Made by a program: the position numbers and the translations under genes
Part shown: positions 1 through 11,751 of the stretch, piece by piece
Position numbering within the stretch: position 1 is the first letter of the stretch
How the letters are laid out: each line of letters starts with the position of its first letter
Notes under the pieces: generated by a model
What the model saw: the letters and a program-made list of their open reading frames with translations, nothing else
The model's database searches: none
Told to the model about the DNA's origin: nothing
NCBI RefSeq assembly: GCF_022539315.1
Contig: NC_066316.1
Location: forward strand, 52,639,994 to 52,703,993
Direction of reading: 5' to 3'
Source of the DNA: Serinus canaria
Taxonomy: Eukaryota > Chordata > Aves > Passeriformes > Fringillidae
DNA: 64,000 bases

Positions 1-1706
1 GACACTTGTATCTAGATAAGAGACAGAGTACTAACTTTAGACACTTCTGATCAAAAACATTTATCAGCACAGTACCAGGTTTCATTGAGAAGCCATACAG
101 TCTGAAAAAGCTGCTCTCTTAAGTCAAGAAACCCAAGTCTTTCTCTCTGTAACACTTCCTACACTTTTGAATTACTGACTTCAATGACTGCAACAGCCTG
201 TTATTTTCTCTCAAATTAAACTGCTCCACATTAACTGAGGATGAGAACACCTGAGTGGGGTTTCACCTGTAGCTGAACTGAACCAACAACTTGCTCCCAT
301 CTCCCTCTGGAATGCCTGCTCTGCTCTTCTCCATCCCTGATATGGCTCCTGATCACATGGACCAGCACCCTCTGTTGTAGATGTTCCGACATATATCTTA
401 TCTTGATCCCATTTAACTCACTAAAACAGCAGAAAAGTACCTATGTGTTTTGTCTAGGTTAATTTTCTGCCCTTAAAAAGAGCTAAACCAGTTTCCAGAA
501 GGTTCCAGATGCTAATTAAGCAGCATAATGCTCAAAACAGAGAGAAAAGATGTGAGTGGAGTAGGACCTTCCTTTTGGTAGCAGGGAAATAATAAATTAG
601 CTTGCTGCAGTCCTGGCAGTTTTTACCAGTAACTCTGGAGTACAGCCAGGCTTAAAACCAACAGAAAGCTGAATAAATTACTTTGCATCCAGTTCTGTGC
701 TGCCACTATTACTGATTCCAGGGTCTCACACCACTCTATACTTCTCTTTAGGAGCAGATGACAACATCTCTGCATAGCTTTAATATGTGTTCTCACAGAC
801 ACAACATTAAATTTGCATAGTTCAAGGAGAATAGGTCTTTAAGATGGGTGGAAGAAGCTAAAGGAAAGTTCAAACAAGAAATAAAACAAGACTTAGGGGG
901 AAAGGCAGAAAGGCACTGAAGCCAGATTTCTTCAGGTCTAATCTCATATGTGGGATTGTGTAAATTGAAGCTAGTAAGAAAATACTATGGTTTGTTCAAA
1001 TCCATGCAAATTTGCAAGCCCCTGTAATCTTCTTAAGGCTCAGAAGTTTGTTTTCCTCTGGTCACTGATGCCTTTAATTTGTTTTTCACAAAGGTTGACT
1101 GTCCTCAGTGTAGTAAGCCTTAGAGGTGCACACACAGTCTGCATCCCTAGGAACAGCAGACAGTGTAAGAGAATGGAGGGAACCAAAAGCATCAGAAGGG
1201 AACAGGAGTTGTTAGGACTGGAATGCACTTAGAAAGGTGCACTGAAAAATTCCACACAACTAGACTGAGAAAGAGGAAGGAAGTTCTCTTAAATACTGTC
1301 AGGGAATGAAAATATTAAACTCCTGTTAAATGACAGACTCTTTAACTGGGTCAGCTGGGGTTTGGCCAGATAACATGACGATCAGAAATTGGTTATTACT
1401 CTAGCATGAATTAAATATACTGCATCTGAACACCTGGTAAATGAAAAATTATGCAGTCCTTTCACATCTTTACAAGAAAGGTGTTCTGGTTTGATATAAT
1501 CAGGTTGTTTTAACAACTGGCAGAATACTTTAGTAGAATTAGATTTCCTGTATTACTGTTCATGTTGGCACAGCCTTGGCATTAATAGTTTCAGCCATTA
1601 CTTGACAGCCTTTTTTTATAACAACTTCTTGGCCAACATTGTGGCCAAAAAATCAAAACATTTGACTGTATTATCCTGGAATGACAAGACAGTGAAAGCT
1701 ACTTAC
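1..1706. other. SYTL3 intron, no exon recognised
   Basis: Sequence downstream (in transcript sense) of the 1779-1707 SYTL3 exon. The donor GTAAGT follows that exon directly. I could not find another convincing coding exon up to base 1; the next exon should enter in phase 1. The stretch is AT-rich and unremarkable. Confidence 0.55.
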
Positions 1707-4700
1707 TTTTTATATGTGTTGTGAGAGACAAAAACAAGTTTTCCACAGATTTATTAAACCTTTTAGACTCTCCAAGTTCCTGAAAATGGGAGATGAAAAG
1801 AGTAAGAAAACACAAAAGATTTGTAATTTTAAAGTTCCCATGATTACATATCTACAGACCACATAACAATCAGATGGTAAAGCTGCAGCCCTTTGCTCAC
1901 TTCTGTAGACAAATACATCTGAGGACATACATTGATGCATGGAAAGTCATCTTTTAAGTTCCATGGTCTTTCACATATAAGCAGAACTCCTCACAGAAAG
2001 ATCACATCATAAGTTCATAAATACAGCTAATTACATCACTGATTTGTGGTAAGGTATTTAATACTTTTATCTATTACAGAACAAAGAGTTTTCATCAAAC
2101 TCTAGGTAAGTACATAAGAATGTTTACGGAACTGCAATGGTCTTCAAAACCAGGGCCTGAGGATCCAGTCCGAAATTAAACGAAATAGTGCAATTTCTGT
2201 CAGTTTCAAGCCATGTTCTACTATTCTACCCACTAGAAACTGCAATGCAAAGGCAGCCATCAAATTCACTGCTTCTCACTTAGTAATGAAAGTGACACAT
2301 GACGACTGAATGTCACAGGAACACGGGATCCTTCAGGTTTGAGTGGAACTCAGATCTCAGGCCAGTCCTCCTGTGATGAGGCACTAAAACCAGATGCAAC
2401 ATCCTCATCTCAAGTAGACTGGTTAACCACTTCCCTCAAAAACTGAAAAATAATTGAAAACAGTAGCCCCTAAACTCTCTCTCTCCCAGTACCCATGCAG
2501 CATAAAAATAATGACCAAGTAGCAAAAGGCTGCTTTTCTATTGCAGAGGGATGTTTCAGCAGTCATTTACCACATTTCTGTGGCTGATCTTTTCATAAGA
2601 ATGACACTCTAAGGGGTGCACTAATATGTATATTTTGCAGATACATACATTACCCATCACATTGGTTCCTGCTGGTGATTCTGTGAAAGGAGGTGGAGTT
2701 GGAGGTACGACAGAAATTTTGCTAGAAATTTAAGAGATAAACAGTGCAATAATTAATATATGATGCCAACAGATGAGATATTGTGCAGGGACATGGTTTA
2801 TTTATTTATTACCCATGTTTCCTGCACTCTATAAAGTTCTGGGTCAACATCCTGTGTCTGTAAGAGTTGCAGCACAGGTTTATTCCCTGTTCTTTCTACC
2901 TTCTCAATCTTGGGGTGCTCCAGGTAAAATTATTAAAATAGAACTATCAGGAAGACCAAATTTAGGAAAAACTTCCTAGATCTCTACATGGCTGGGAGTA
3001 CCACAGTCCTTGTCCTGAATTCTAAAACACAATTGCTGTAAAACACACCCCATATCTTGTTCAGAGATGTTTTCATAAGGCAGTCATCTTTATTTACAAT
3101 ACTAAAAGGATCCTTCCTTGCCTGAGTTCAGAGCTGTTAAAGACCCTTTAAACATTCCTGCCATTCCATCTGTGGTAAATAGTCCTGGTCAGTGGGAAAA
3201 AAAAACCCAGACTGATTCTATTATCTCAGCACAATCACAGATCCTAAGATATCTGGTGAACTTCCTTCTTGATTCTTTTTTAATTTTCACCACATCCAGG
3301 TAAGAGCAAGTCTTGGTTAGGATCTTATGCAGCTGAATATAAGTTTTTCTTATGCAGCTGTGCCTTGTCAGACAATTACAATAAATTGAAACCACCTCTT
3401 CATATCCTATTTTACACAGGGCTTTTGAGATTTTTTTGGTTGGTTTGGATTTTGGTAGGAGTTGTTGTTGTTGTTTGGTATTGTATTTTTTTTGTTTGGT
3501 TTATTTTAAGGTAGAGGCCTCCTTAAATAACATAACAAGCAGACTTTTACTTGATAATATATCACTGGTAATAACTTAAGTATGGTCATGTATTGCCCTC
3601 CAGTCAAAGTATTTATTCACTGTAAACTAGATTTTAATTTTTTTTTTTAAAGTTTGGGAAGTGGAAGTGCCTAACTTCTTGTCTCCTATTTATTGTAAAA
3701 CTACCATATCAGCAATATCTCCCATTGAACAAATAATGATGCTGTTATGACACCTAGTAAATAACTTTCATTTACAATCATTTAAAAGTATTTTGCAAAT
3801 TTAACAGATAATTGTATGAACAGTTATGTAAAAATTATAAGCAGATAAAACAAAGAGAATGCACATCCCTCCATTTCAAGTAAGATACCATTACTCCAAA
3901 TATAGTACTTTCTCTCTGTTGCATGTGAGATCTATTCTGCAGATTGCTGACAGCTAAAAGTGAAACTTTTCCTATGCTTTTATCATTTGAACTCCAAAAG
4001 CATTGATTCTTTTCCATAATAAAGGAATAAAAATTACTGGTTGGTTTATAACATAAAATACATCACCCATACAAATTTGCAGTGTCCCAGGACTGTTTGT
4101 CCTTTTATGAGTCTTACCTCAGATTCTGGTAAGATTCCAAGAGCTTTGCACCAACTGTTTCATGTCTGCCTGTGAAGGAGGGAAAGAAGAGTCCAGAGAT
4201 CATTTAGTAGCAACATCAGTTATGCCTGTAGAACAGTTTTTAAAATCAGTGCCTTTCAGGAACTGGCCTGTGTTTACAGGAGCTCATGCACATGCAAGTC
4301 AGGAATGAAGTCAATTCCCAACTAATGTATCAGCACATGTGCCAAGGAACACACAAGTCTCTCCTGCACCTCACACTGTACCATGATTTCACCCTCCCCT
4401 GTTGCAGGTGACACACTCAGATGAACTCCTCACAAATGCTAAGGACAATCACACAGAGATGCCAACATGCCCATTCCTAGGTTGCTAAAGGCTGTCAGCC
4501 TCCCAGGGTCCAGGAGGCAGGCGGTGCATGGGCCCACTGCGCTAAAGCACACTTCAGCCACAAAACTCAAACACTAAGGGAAGCTTGAAAACGTCTACAA
4601 GAACAGGCACATGGTCAACTCTTGCACCTCATGGAAATTTTTTTCACTCTTCCTACGGGAGACCTGAGCAATGACGAAAATGCTTGACTAGCTCACAAAT

Positions 4701-7700
4701 GTGAGTGAGAGCCTTTGCTAAGAGCATCCCTGCAGGGAAACAGCAATCACAGCACACCCCTGAGCTGAGCAGCCTCAGGATGTGAATACACCAAGGAACA
4801 AAAGCTCCATCAGGCATGAACAATGAAGACTCATAAAATCATTGTTTGTTCCTGGGGGAATCACAAATATAACAAATGGTGAACTGAAATTATCTGGAGT
4901 GACTTTAGGCACTAGTAATTCCTGATACAGAAAGCAACATGTGATCATGTTTTGCTGAAGATGTCATTAATTATAACATTACTTACATGAAATTAATAGA
5001 CCTTAGCAGTGGTAGAAACAATAATCAGCTCATGGATGTTAGAATTTTCATCGGAACTCCGGAATTCTCTCTTATTGATAAATAACATTTGCTATCTTAG
5101 ATTTTAAATTGATTGGTCATGAAAAGTAATCTAACACTTTAATGAAAGCATTAATCTCATTCTTTAGGCAGAAGATACAAAAAAAAAATTAATAAAAAGC
5201 ATAACAATGTTCTGGGGTTTTTTTACTACACAACATGAGAAAATGTCACTGTAAAATATTTTTTTTTCAGTTCAACTTACTTTCTAGTGATTACTTCAGT
5301 TATATTTTCAAACCAAAAGAGGGCACTGTCCCTCCAGGATTGAAGATTGCATAGACTGTTGTGTTTCAAAATTTGTCACTTTTTCAACTCCTTTAAATAC
5401 ATCAGTTGGTCTAATCAAAGGAACTAAAAAAACATATTTATCCCTGCAGGTTTATCTTCTGCAGGTCTTTAGATCTTTGTAATGTCAACAGCATTACCAC
5501 TAGACCAACTAAGTAAAATGCTTCAAGAATCCACAAAGCCTTCATAATTCAAAGTGAGAACTGATTTATTTTGCTGAAAAAAGGGACAATCAGTAGCTTG
5601 CATTATGAGATTCGATATCCAAGAACAACATTTTCAAATAATAAAATATTATTAATAGATTGATAAAACTACCAGCTTCATACTCATGAAATTGTGCTTT
5701 AAAAACATCAGTCAACTAACACTTTAAAATCAGAAATTGTGTTGGCTAGAATGGACTTTAGTGAAATCTTTCAAATTTTAAATGAATTGTTTTAACTGGA
5801 AAACAAAACTTTAACGGGAAACTAAACTTCAGTTTAGTTTCTTAATATGCTGCTGCCTTTCACAAACACCTACCACCCAAAATTTGCCTGATCACTCTCT
5901 TCCTTTTATAAAATTCTTCCTATTCAAGCTTTCCAATAGAGATTTAAGGCCTAGCCTTTTCCTTTTTACCAAGTACTCTCAAACATAGATGCAGATACTG
6001 GAAGTGAAACTGTATCATTTAACTGCAGTCAGGCACAAAATTAAGTAGATGCCTACCTGAAGTGGTACTTTAAGGGAAAGAGGAAACAAATCTTCTCCAC
6101 CTTGCTAGTTATTGTAGGTAAAAACAAACACTAACAGCTCCTTTGCTGGCAAAACACATTCTCCATAGAGCATTCCATCCATATCCTCTATAATTTCTTT
6201 CAGAACTTTGTACTTTTAATGGCACTGAAAAGACCCAGCATAAGGCAATGGCACAGCCAGCTGGCTGAAGGTAACGAAACAGTGCTTAGCTCTCTGCTGA
6301 TTTATGGCTACACATGGGGGATTTTATTCTATTCTATCATTTCTTTAGGCTTTAGAACCTCCTCAATGAAAGAAACTGAAGTTTAAACTTTGACAAATGA
6401 TGAATGCAAGATCATTTTCTTCCTGTACATATAACATTTCTATATTATTTCACATCATTATATTTCTTAGAAGTTTTACACGCTCATTAATTTAAATTTA
6501 CATGGACAAAATATTCTTATTTTTATTACTCCAATAAAATAAGTTATACTTTTAAATGCATTCTGCTAACTTGTGTTCATGTTTTATTTACTGCACAGAC
6601 AGATGGACTGTGAGACTTGTTTTCACAGACAATGGAAGAAACATTGGATACAGTGTCAGACTACATTCTGCATTTGACTTAGATGACAACTTCACATTAC
6701 ATAGCAGTTTATGATCTGTTCCAGTGATTACCTTCACCTGGATATTTCTTTGCTCGTTCCTCAAAGAACCATTCACCAGCCTTCACTTTCACATCTCTGA
6801 AAAACAATTTAAAGAGAGTCAAATCAAAATGTTTACAAGTGCATTCCTTCAAATGTTCAGTTACCATGTAACAATCAAACATCCTTTATAAATCCTACTG
6901 TAAAACTAAGATTTCATGACTACTCAATCTATTGACTGGTCTTGCTGTGGGTCTGAAAACAACATGAAGGGGAGGAATCATTTGGGGACATTTGTTTTGG
7001 TTGGGGGGGGGGGGGGTGTTTGGTAGCTTGTTTTCCATTTTGCAGTGTAGGACTGGCCATGGAAAGTGATACATGCTGCTCTGGCCATTGCTCCCAAGCA
7101 GAACTCAGGATGGCTACCAGGGAGCACTGAACTCCACAGCCCTGGCAGCACAGGGGCTTCGTGGCCCATCTCTCCATTTTCTGGAGGCTACCATCAGCTA
7201 CATCAATGACTTATAAAGGCACCAGGATCTAAGGAACAGAAAAGTAATGATTAGCAAGTACAAGATTATATCAGATTAAACAGTTCTGTCATGATCAGAT
7301 TTTCAACAAATCTTACTCTTCCTGAAGCCTGCAATTTAAACTCACCCATTATTAAAGAAACAAAAAAATCATTAACTGAGGATAGGATTATCTGGATCCT
7401 TCAGGTTCCAAATTCTCATCCAAATGACTTACTAATTTTTAGGGCATATATAATATCTCCCTTCCTTGTCAATTTTGTGGTGCTTACTATAAGATGAAGT
7501 CTCACTGCAAAGATTTCCTTAGTGCAGGCACTGCTAAACTTTTTCTCTACCCAGTTGTTGATTTTCCTTCTATAAAATTAATCTTTTTATTACCATTTCC
7601 TCTGCCAAAATTGCTTGAAACTGGCAACAGCATACAAACAGTAAATTCATGTAGGGCTTATCTTCCTAAGAAAGCAAAATCTCTAAATACAAGAGCTAAC

Positions 7701-10700
7701 GTGATATCCACAAATGGGCAAGGCAACAAAACCTGTGGGTCTGCTATTTCACCTCACCTTATTCTGCATCAAAACAAACTATAGGTAGGATACTTTTGGT
7801 TCTGTCACTTGATTTTAAAGCCTTTTAGGCATTTTAATGACATCTTCGTAAGCAGCAATGCAGACTATTAAAAAAAATCAGCACCCACATAGACTGCACA
7901 TTTTCATACCTAACCGTAGACCCCTGTGCATAACTGAAAACACGACTCTGAAAATGCTATACCCACTCCATTCACATAAAAGATGCCTCTTCCAGGCGAA
8001 ACTTTTTCTGTTCACAAGGTTTTCAGAATTTCTTATTTTGTAAGAAATACAAAATTTGCCTATCCCTACATGCTCTTTCACTGAGGTGTTTAAGCATTCC
8101 TTACAAACATGATCCCAGTGTCTAGGGCAGAACCTCCATAGTGCTGCTGCTGTTTGGTTCAGGAAATAATTATTCTAGTGATAAGCAAGACCCAAAATTA
8201 CAGTTACTTGGGACTTGGAAATTAGCTCTTACCTTTTTTAGCCATCCTGTTTTTCCCTCACCAGGATGAACAGAAGGGGCTGAGTACCATTTACCACAAT
8301 GCTTCACTCCCTACCCTTCTAGAGATTTGCAGCTTTGATGTAAAGCTCACTGAAGGTAATGGAAGAAGTCTGACTGAATTTAATTGATTTTACATCATGA
8401 CTAAAGACCAAATGAACTCTCTTCACATAAAGAGAAATTCAATGACAGCTGGCATACCCATCTGTATTAGCAGGATTAAAAAAAAAAGGTAATTTCCTGA
8501 AGGAAAAGTAAAAAGGTCTGTTAATTAATCTAAACAACATTTTCTTGGTTTTACCATTAAAGAGCTGGACAAGCTAATTAAATAATTAAGAGCGTGCATC
8601 ACTACACAAAGCAGCCTAACAACCAAGGACTCTCTATAGGGGGTTTCCACAGTGGCCACCAAATAGCTGGAAACTAATTCAAAGAGGAAGTGGGGAGGGT
8701 TACCTAGACAAGGATAAGGAAAGTTAACTTTTGAATTTTCAGTTTAGTGCCTAAAGCTTGAAACCCAGCAAAACACACAAACCAAAATCTAGTAACTATT
8801 TTGTATCAAGTATAAATATAGCTGAACTACCTATTTTGCATATTAGTTGCTAACTAAACTGAAGATTCAGAGAATATCTTGTTTGCAATGGTTTACAACT
8901 CTCTTCCAAACTATGAAAAATTACTTCAAACTAGTACAAATTTGTTTAACTTGAGACCAATACTTTGCCTTGTATTTCCCTCTGTTTTAATCTCATTTTG
9001 GCACTGGCAGAGGGAGTGGAGTGGTGAATCCATCTTAGCACCTGCAGAGGGAGTGGAGTGGTGAATTCATCTTGTGTTGGCATAAAGTAAATTTTCATCC
9101 AAATCCTCACCCTTTCTACAGGGATATTTATCCAGCAGAGCTTTTGAATAATTTCCCAAACTATAATTCTTCACCTACATATTATTTTTCATCAAATGTA
9201 GAAATATATCTAAAGCATTTTGCTTAGAAAGATTGCAATAAATAGAATGGACTATGAAGGAATATTTTGATATTTAAAAAAAGGTATCAATACATTAAAA
9301 GAAAGATTGTTTCCTGCATCCTGACATACAAAAATGTGATGTAATAAAAGAAAAAAATCAACTAATTCAAAGTAAACAAATTTGTGTTTCTGACCATTCA
9401 AACAAATCCTAGTAATATTATTAATTGGTTTTGCCCTTTAAAATTTTATAAAGCATGACTTCAAATTATTTGTCAATCAGATTTCTTTCTCCAGTGGTTA
9501 GAGGCAGAAAATAATGATGAGGAAATATTCAAGAAATTTGCTATACTACATCAAAGCATGGCACCTTCAGCAGGTTGTGAGGATGCAGTGGTTCAATACT
9601 GAGTAGGGGAAGGAGCTCTCTCTGTGGCTCAGAAACTCACGACTGTTTCTATGATTTGCTATTATCATCTTAGTCACACTCACAGTACCTTTGGCCTACT
9701 CTGAGGCTCCATTTTGCTAAACACAGGAAAGGAAATATCAGCTATGTGAAGAACAACACAAAGTTTCCATCCATTTCATCACTACCAGGACCTCAGCCAA
9801 CATTTTCACTACACCAGTGGCTTTACAGCAAAGCAAAACTCCTTACCCATGAGCATAACAAATGGTGCATTTCCAAAGGCAGGGGTTCAGGCAGACGCGG
9901 CACTCCGAGCACACGCGGTGGCTGCAGCCATTGCACACGGCGCCTCTGTTCACCAGCAGCCCCAGCGACTTCTGACAGCGAGCACAAGACCTCTCCTGGT
10001 ACTCACGCCCTGCATTTTTTGCCCCCTTCCACCGAAGCTGCTGCAGCTGCAGTTTCATTTTCCTAATTCCACAGGTAAAAAGGAAAAAAAGAAAAAAATT
10101 ACAGCTGACAAAATCCTCATTTAAAGCACAAATTAATAATACCGTGGTTGGGTAATACCATTTCTAGTGGGAGAGATGCCCTCCAGTGTGACCTCTGTTG
10201 AGCACTGTTTAAAAAGGTGCATACACAGCATTTCTGCAGTGTAACCAGAACTGTGCATAGTAACAGAGAAATAGTTAACGTAAATGGGGTTTTGTTCACT
10301 TCAGGCCTGCTTTCCACACTGAAATCATTGTATGCAAGAGATTATGCATTCACCTCCAAAAATGAGACTAGATGGTGCTCCCTTCCATTTATTTCTTTAA
10401 ACAATATTTATCCAAGAATTAAATATTCTACTGAAAAAAAAATAATCATAACAAATGCATCATCTGTAAGCTAAAAAACCAAACCAAAACAGCACACAGA
10501 CCAAAATATCAAAACCTTTCTTTGTCATTAACTTTGCTTCCATTGCATGTACCAATAATCAAGATCTATGTTTTTAATTGATAGTAACGTCATGAGCAGT
10601 TGAAAAGGATTTTCTAACCAATTCAGACTTTCTACATAGCCTTTCACATAATTACTATTGTTTTAATATTGTTTTATGTTAAATATGTCTCATAATACTT

Positions 10701-11620
10701 ACATAAATGTTTGGTGTAAACAAAGTTTAAATTTCCACATTTAAAGGACTAAAAATTTATATCTCACCTACACCAATACCTACCTAGTTTTACAGGGGGA
10801 TGCAATATCACAAAGCAGGATACAAGAGATAATTCTCCAGCACTTTATTTCCTCTATGTCTTGGTTATTAGGGAAATCTTGTTCCTAGCCAAGACATTAT
10901 GCAAATAAAGTGTTGAAGAATTATCCTTTATCCTCGCCAGGTGAGATACTGGCCGAGTGTGAAATCAGTAAATAAAATCCTTTCCTAACCAATGACACCT
11001 ATTGACACAAGTAACAACCTCGAAGGCAGAGTGCTGTGCTTGCTGCCTGTTGTGTGTGAGGAGGAGCAGGGATGGATTCTGCACAATGAGCAGGTATCCA
11101 ATGATTCTAAACTCCAGTCTTGGCACAACGTAAGCTAAACAAGTCAGCCTAAGATCTGAACATGTTACCAAGACTACACATATGCATACATAGGAACATG
11201 ATGAAAATGCCACAAAGCCTTCAAAGAAAAAACTCAGCCAGCAACTGAACTTTCTATGAAAGCTGGAAATAAAATCCACTAAGTACATTATTCAGTGAAC
11301 AGGATTTGCTGATCTTTAATGTAGAGCCAATAGAATGGCAAAACCAAGAGACTCTGGATAATCTCAGATTTTACAGAGAATACAAAGACATTAGCTAACA
11401 AGAAGTTATAAGAGGAGTGCATTTAGGACAACAAGTAGAAGAAGAGTAATTTAGAAGGAAGAAAACAAAACAAAAAACAACAGAAAACAGGAATAGGGGA
11501 ACAGCATTACCTTATTCTTTCCTCCTCTGTTTTTCTCACCATCTGGTCACGGTATAGGACTTCCAGAACAGCCTCTCTTTCTAATTCCTTAAGGAAGTTC
11601 AGATTAAATTCACACGCCAT
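1707..11620 (-). CDS. SYTL3: Synaptotagmin-like protein 3 (Slp3), 5' half, partial
   Basis: Rab27 effector that tethers secretory vesicles to the plasma membrane. Coding exons read on the minus strand: 11620-11511 (ATG, MACEFNLNFLKELEREAV), 10062-9847, 6796-6738, 4169-4118, 2721-2649 and 1779-1707. All have AG acceptors and GT donors, and phases agree across every junction, giving about 194 residues. The Slp homology domain is visible: an N-terminal helix (LKELEREAVLEVLYRDQ), a FYVE-like zinc finger with CxxC pairs at about residues 63/66, 80/83, 88/91 and 102/105, and the second Rab27-binding element GEWFFEERAKK at about 116-126. A linker follows with SKISVVPPTPPP and FNKSVENLFLSL, which resemble mammalian SYTL3 and separate it from other SYTL paralogues. 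The C2A and C2B domains are outside the left edge. A likely acceptor at about 11752 puts the start of the ATG-bearing exon near 11751, so first exon(s) upstream are noncoding. The gene is divergent from DYNLT1, as in mammals. The donor of the 2721 exon is ambiguous (2649 or 2654); 2649 keeps phase. Confidence 0.93.
3431..3507. repeat. T/G-rich simple sequence, (GTT)n core
   Basis: The stretch is built from TTGG, GTT and TTTGG units, with four consecutive GTT units at about 3462-3476. It lies in a SYTL3 intron and probably represents a low-complexity tract; an A-rich tail of an old retroposon on the other strand is possible. Confidence 0.6.
7003..7016 (+). repeat. Homopolymer run of 14 G
   Basis: Fourteen consecutive G residues (C on the SYTL3 sense strand) in an intron. 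Such runs are polymorphic and slippage-prone and can form G-quadruplexes; the assembled length may not be exact. Confidence 0.85.
9007..9074 (+). repeat. 37-bp tandem duplication
   Basis: A unit beginning GCAGAGGGAGTGGAGTGGTG starts at 9007 and again at 9044. The second copy is slightly truncated and differs by single bases (GAATCCATCTT against GAATTCATCTT). It lies in a SYTL3 intron and looks like a recent local duplication. Confidence 0.85.
10815..10937. repeat. Long imperfect hairpin (inverted repeat) in SYTL3 intron
   Basis: The left arm (about 10815-10872) and the reverse complement of the right arm (about 10883-10937) share blocks such as GATAATTCT, CACTTTATTT and ATGTCTTGG, with scattered mismatches and one or two small indels. 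The loop is about 10 nt. It lies between the first two coding exons of SYTL3. It could be a MITE-like palindrome, an inverted local duplication or a structured RNA. It has no coding content. Confidence 0.75.
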
Positions 11621-11751
11621 TTTTGCCAAAGTTCACTATTTCACTTGTTTTGTAGACTCCTGTCCTATGGCTTCCACTACATCCAGAGTGCTGGTCTGGG
11701 TGTTTCCTAAATGCCTGTACTCTTTCTTGATGAGTTTCACTGTGCCATACC
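11621..11751 (-). other. SYTL3: SYTL3 5' UTR part of the ATG exon
   Basis: Just upstream of the SYTL3 ATG, the minus strand runs about 130 nt back to a pyrimidine-rich tract ending in TTTTCAAG, a plausible 3' splice site near 11752. This suggests the ATG lies in a second or later exon, with noncoding first exon(s) further right. The exact transcription start cannot be read from the sequence. Confidence 0.4.

Larger units (their letters stand above)
1780..9846. other. SYTL3 introns between coding exons
   Basis: AT-rich intronic sequence separating the SYTL3 exons at 2649-2721, 4118-4169 and 6738-6796. It contains T-rich and GTT-type simple sequence near 3431-3507, a short perfect inverted repeat at 5818-5841, a run of 14 G at 7003-7016 and a 37-bp tandem duplication at 9007-9074. 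No additional genes were recognised. Confidence 0.6.
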
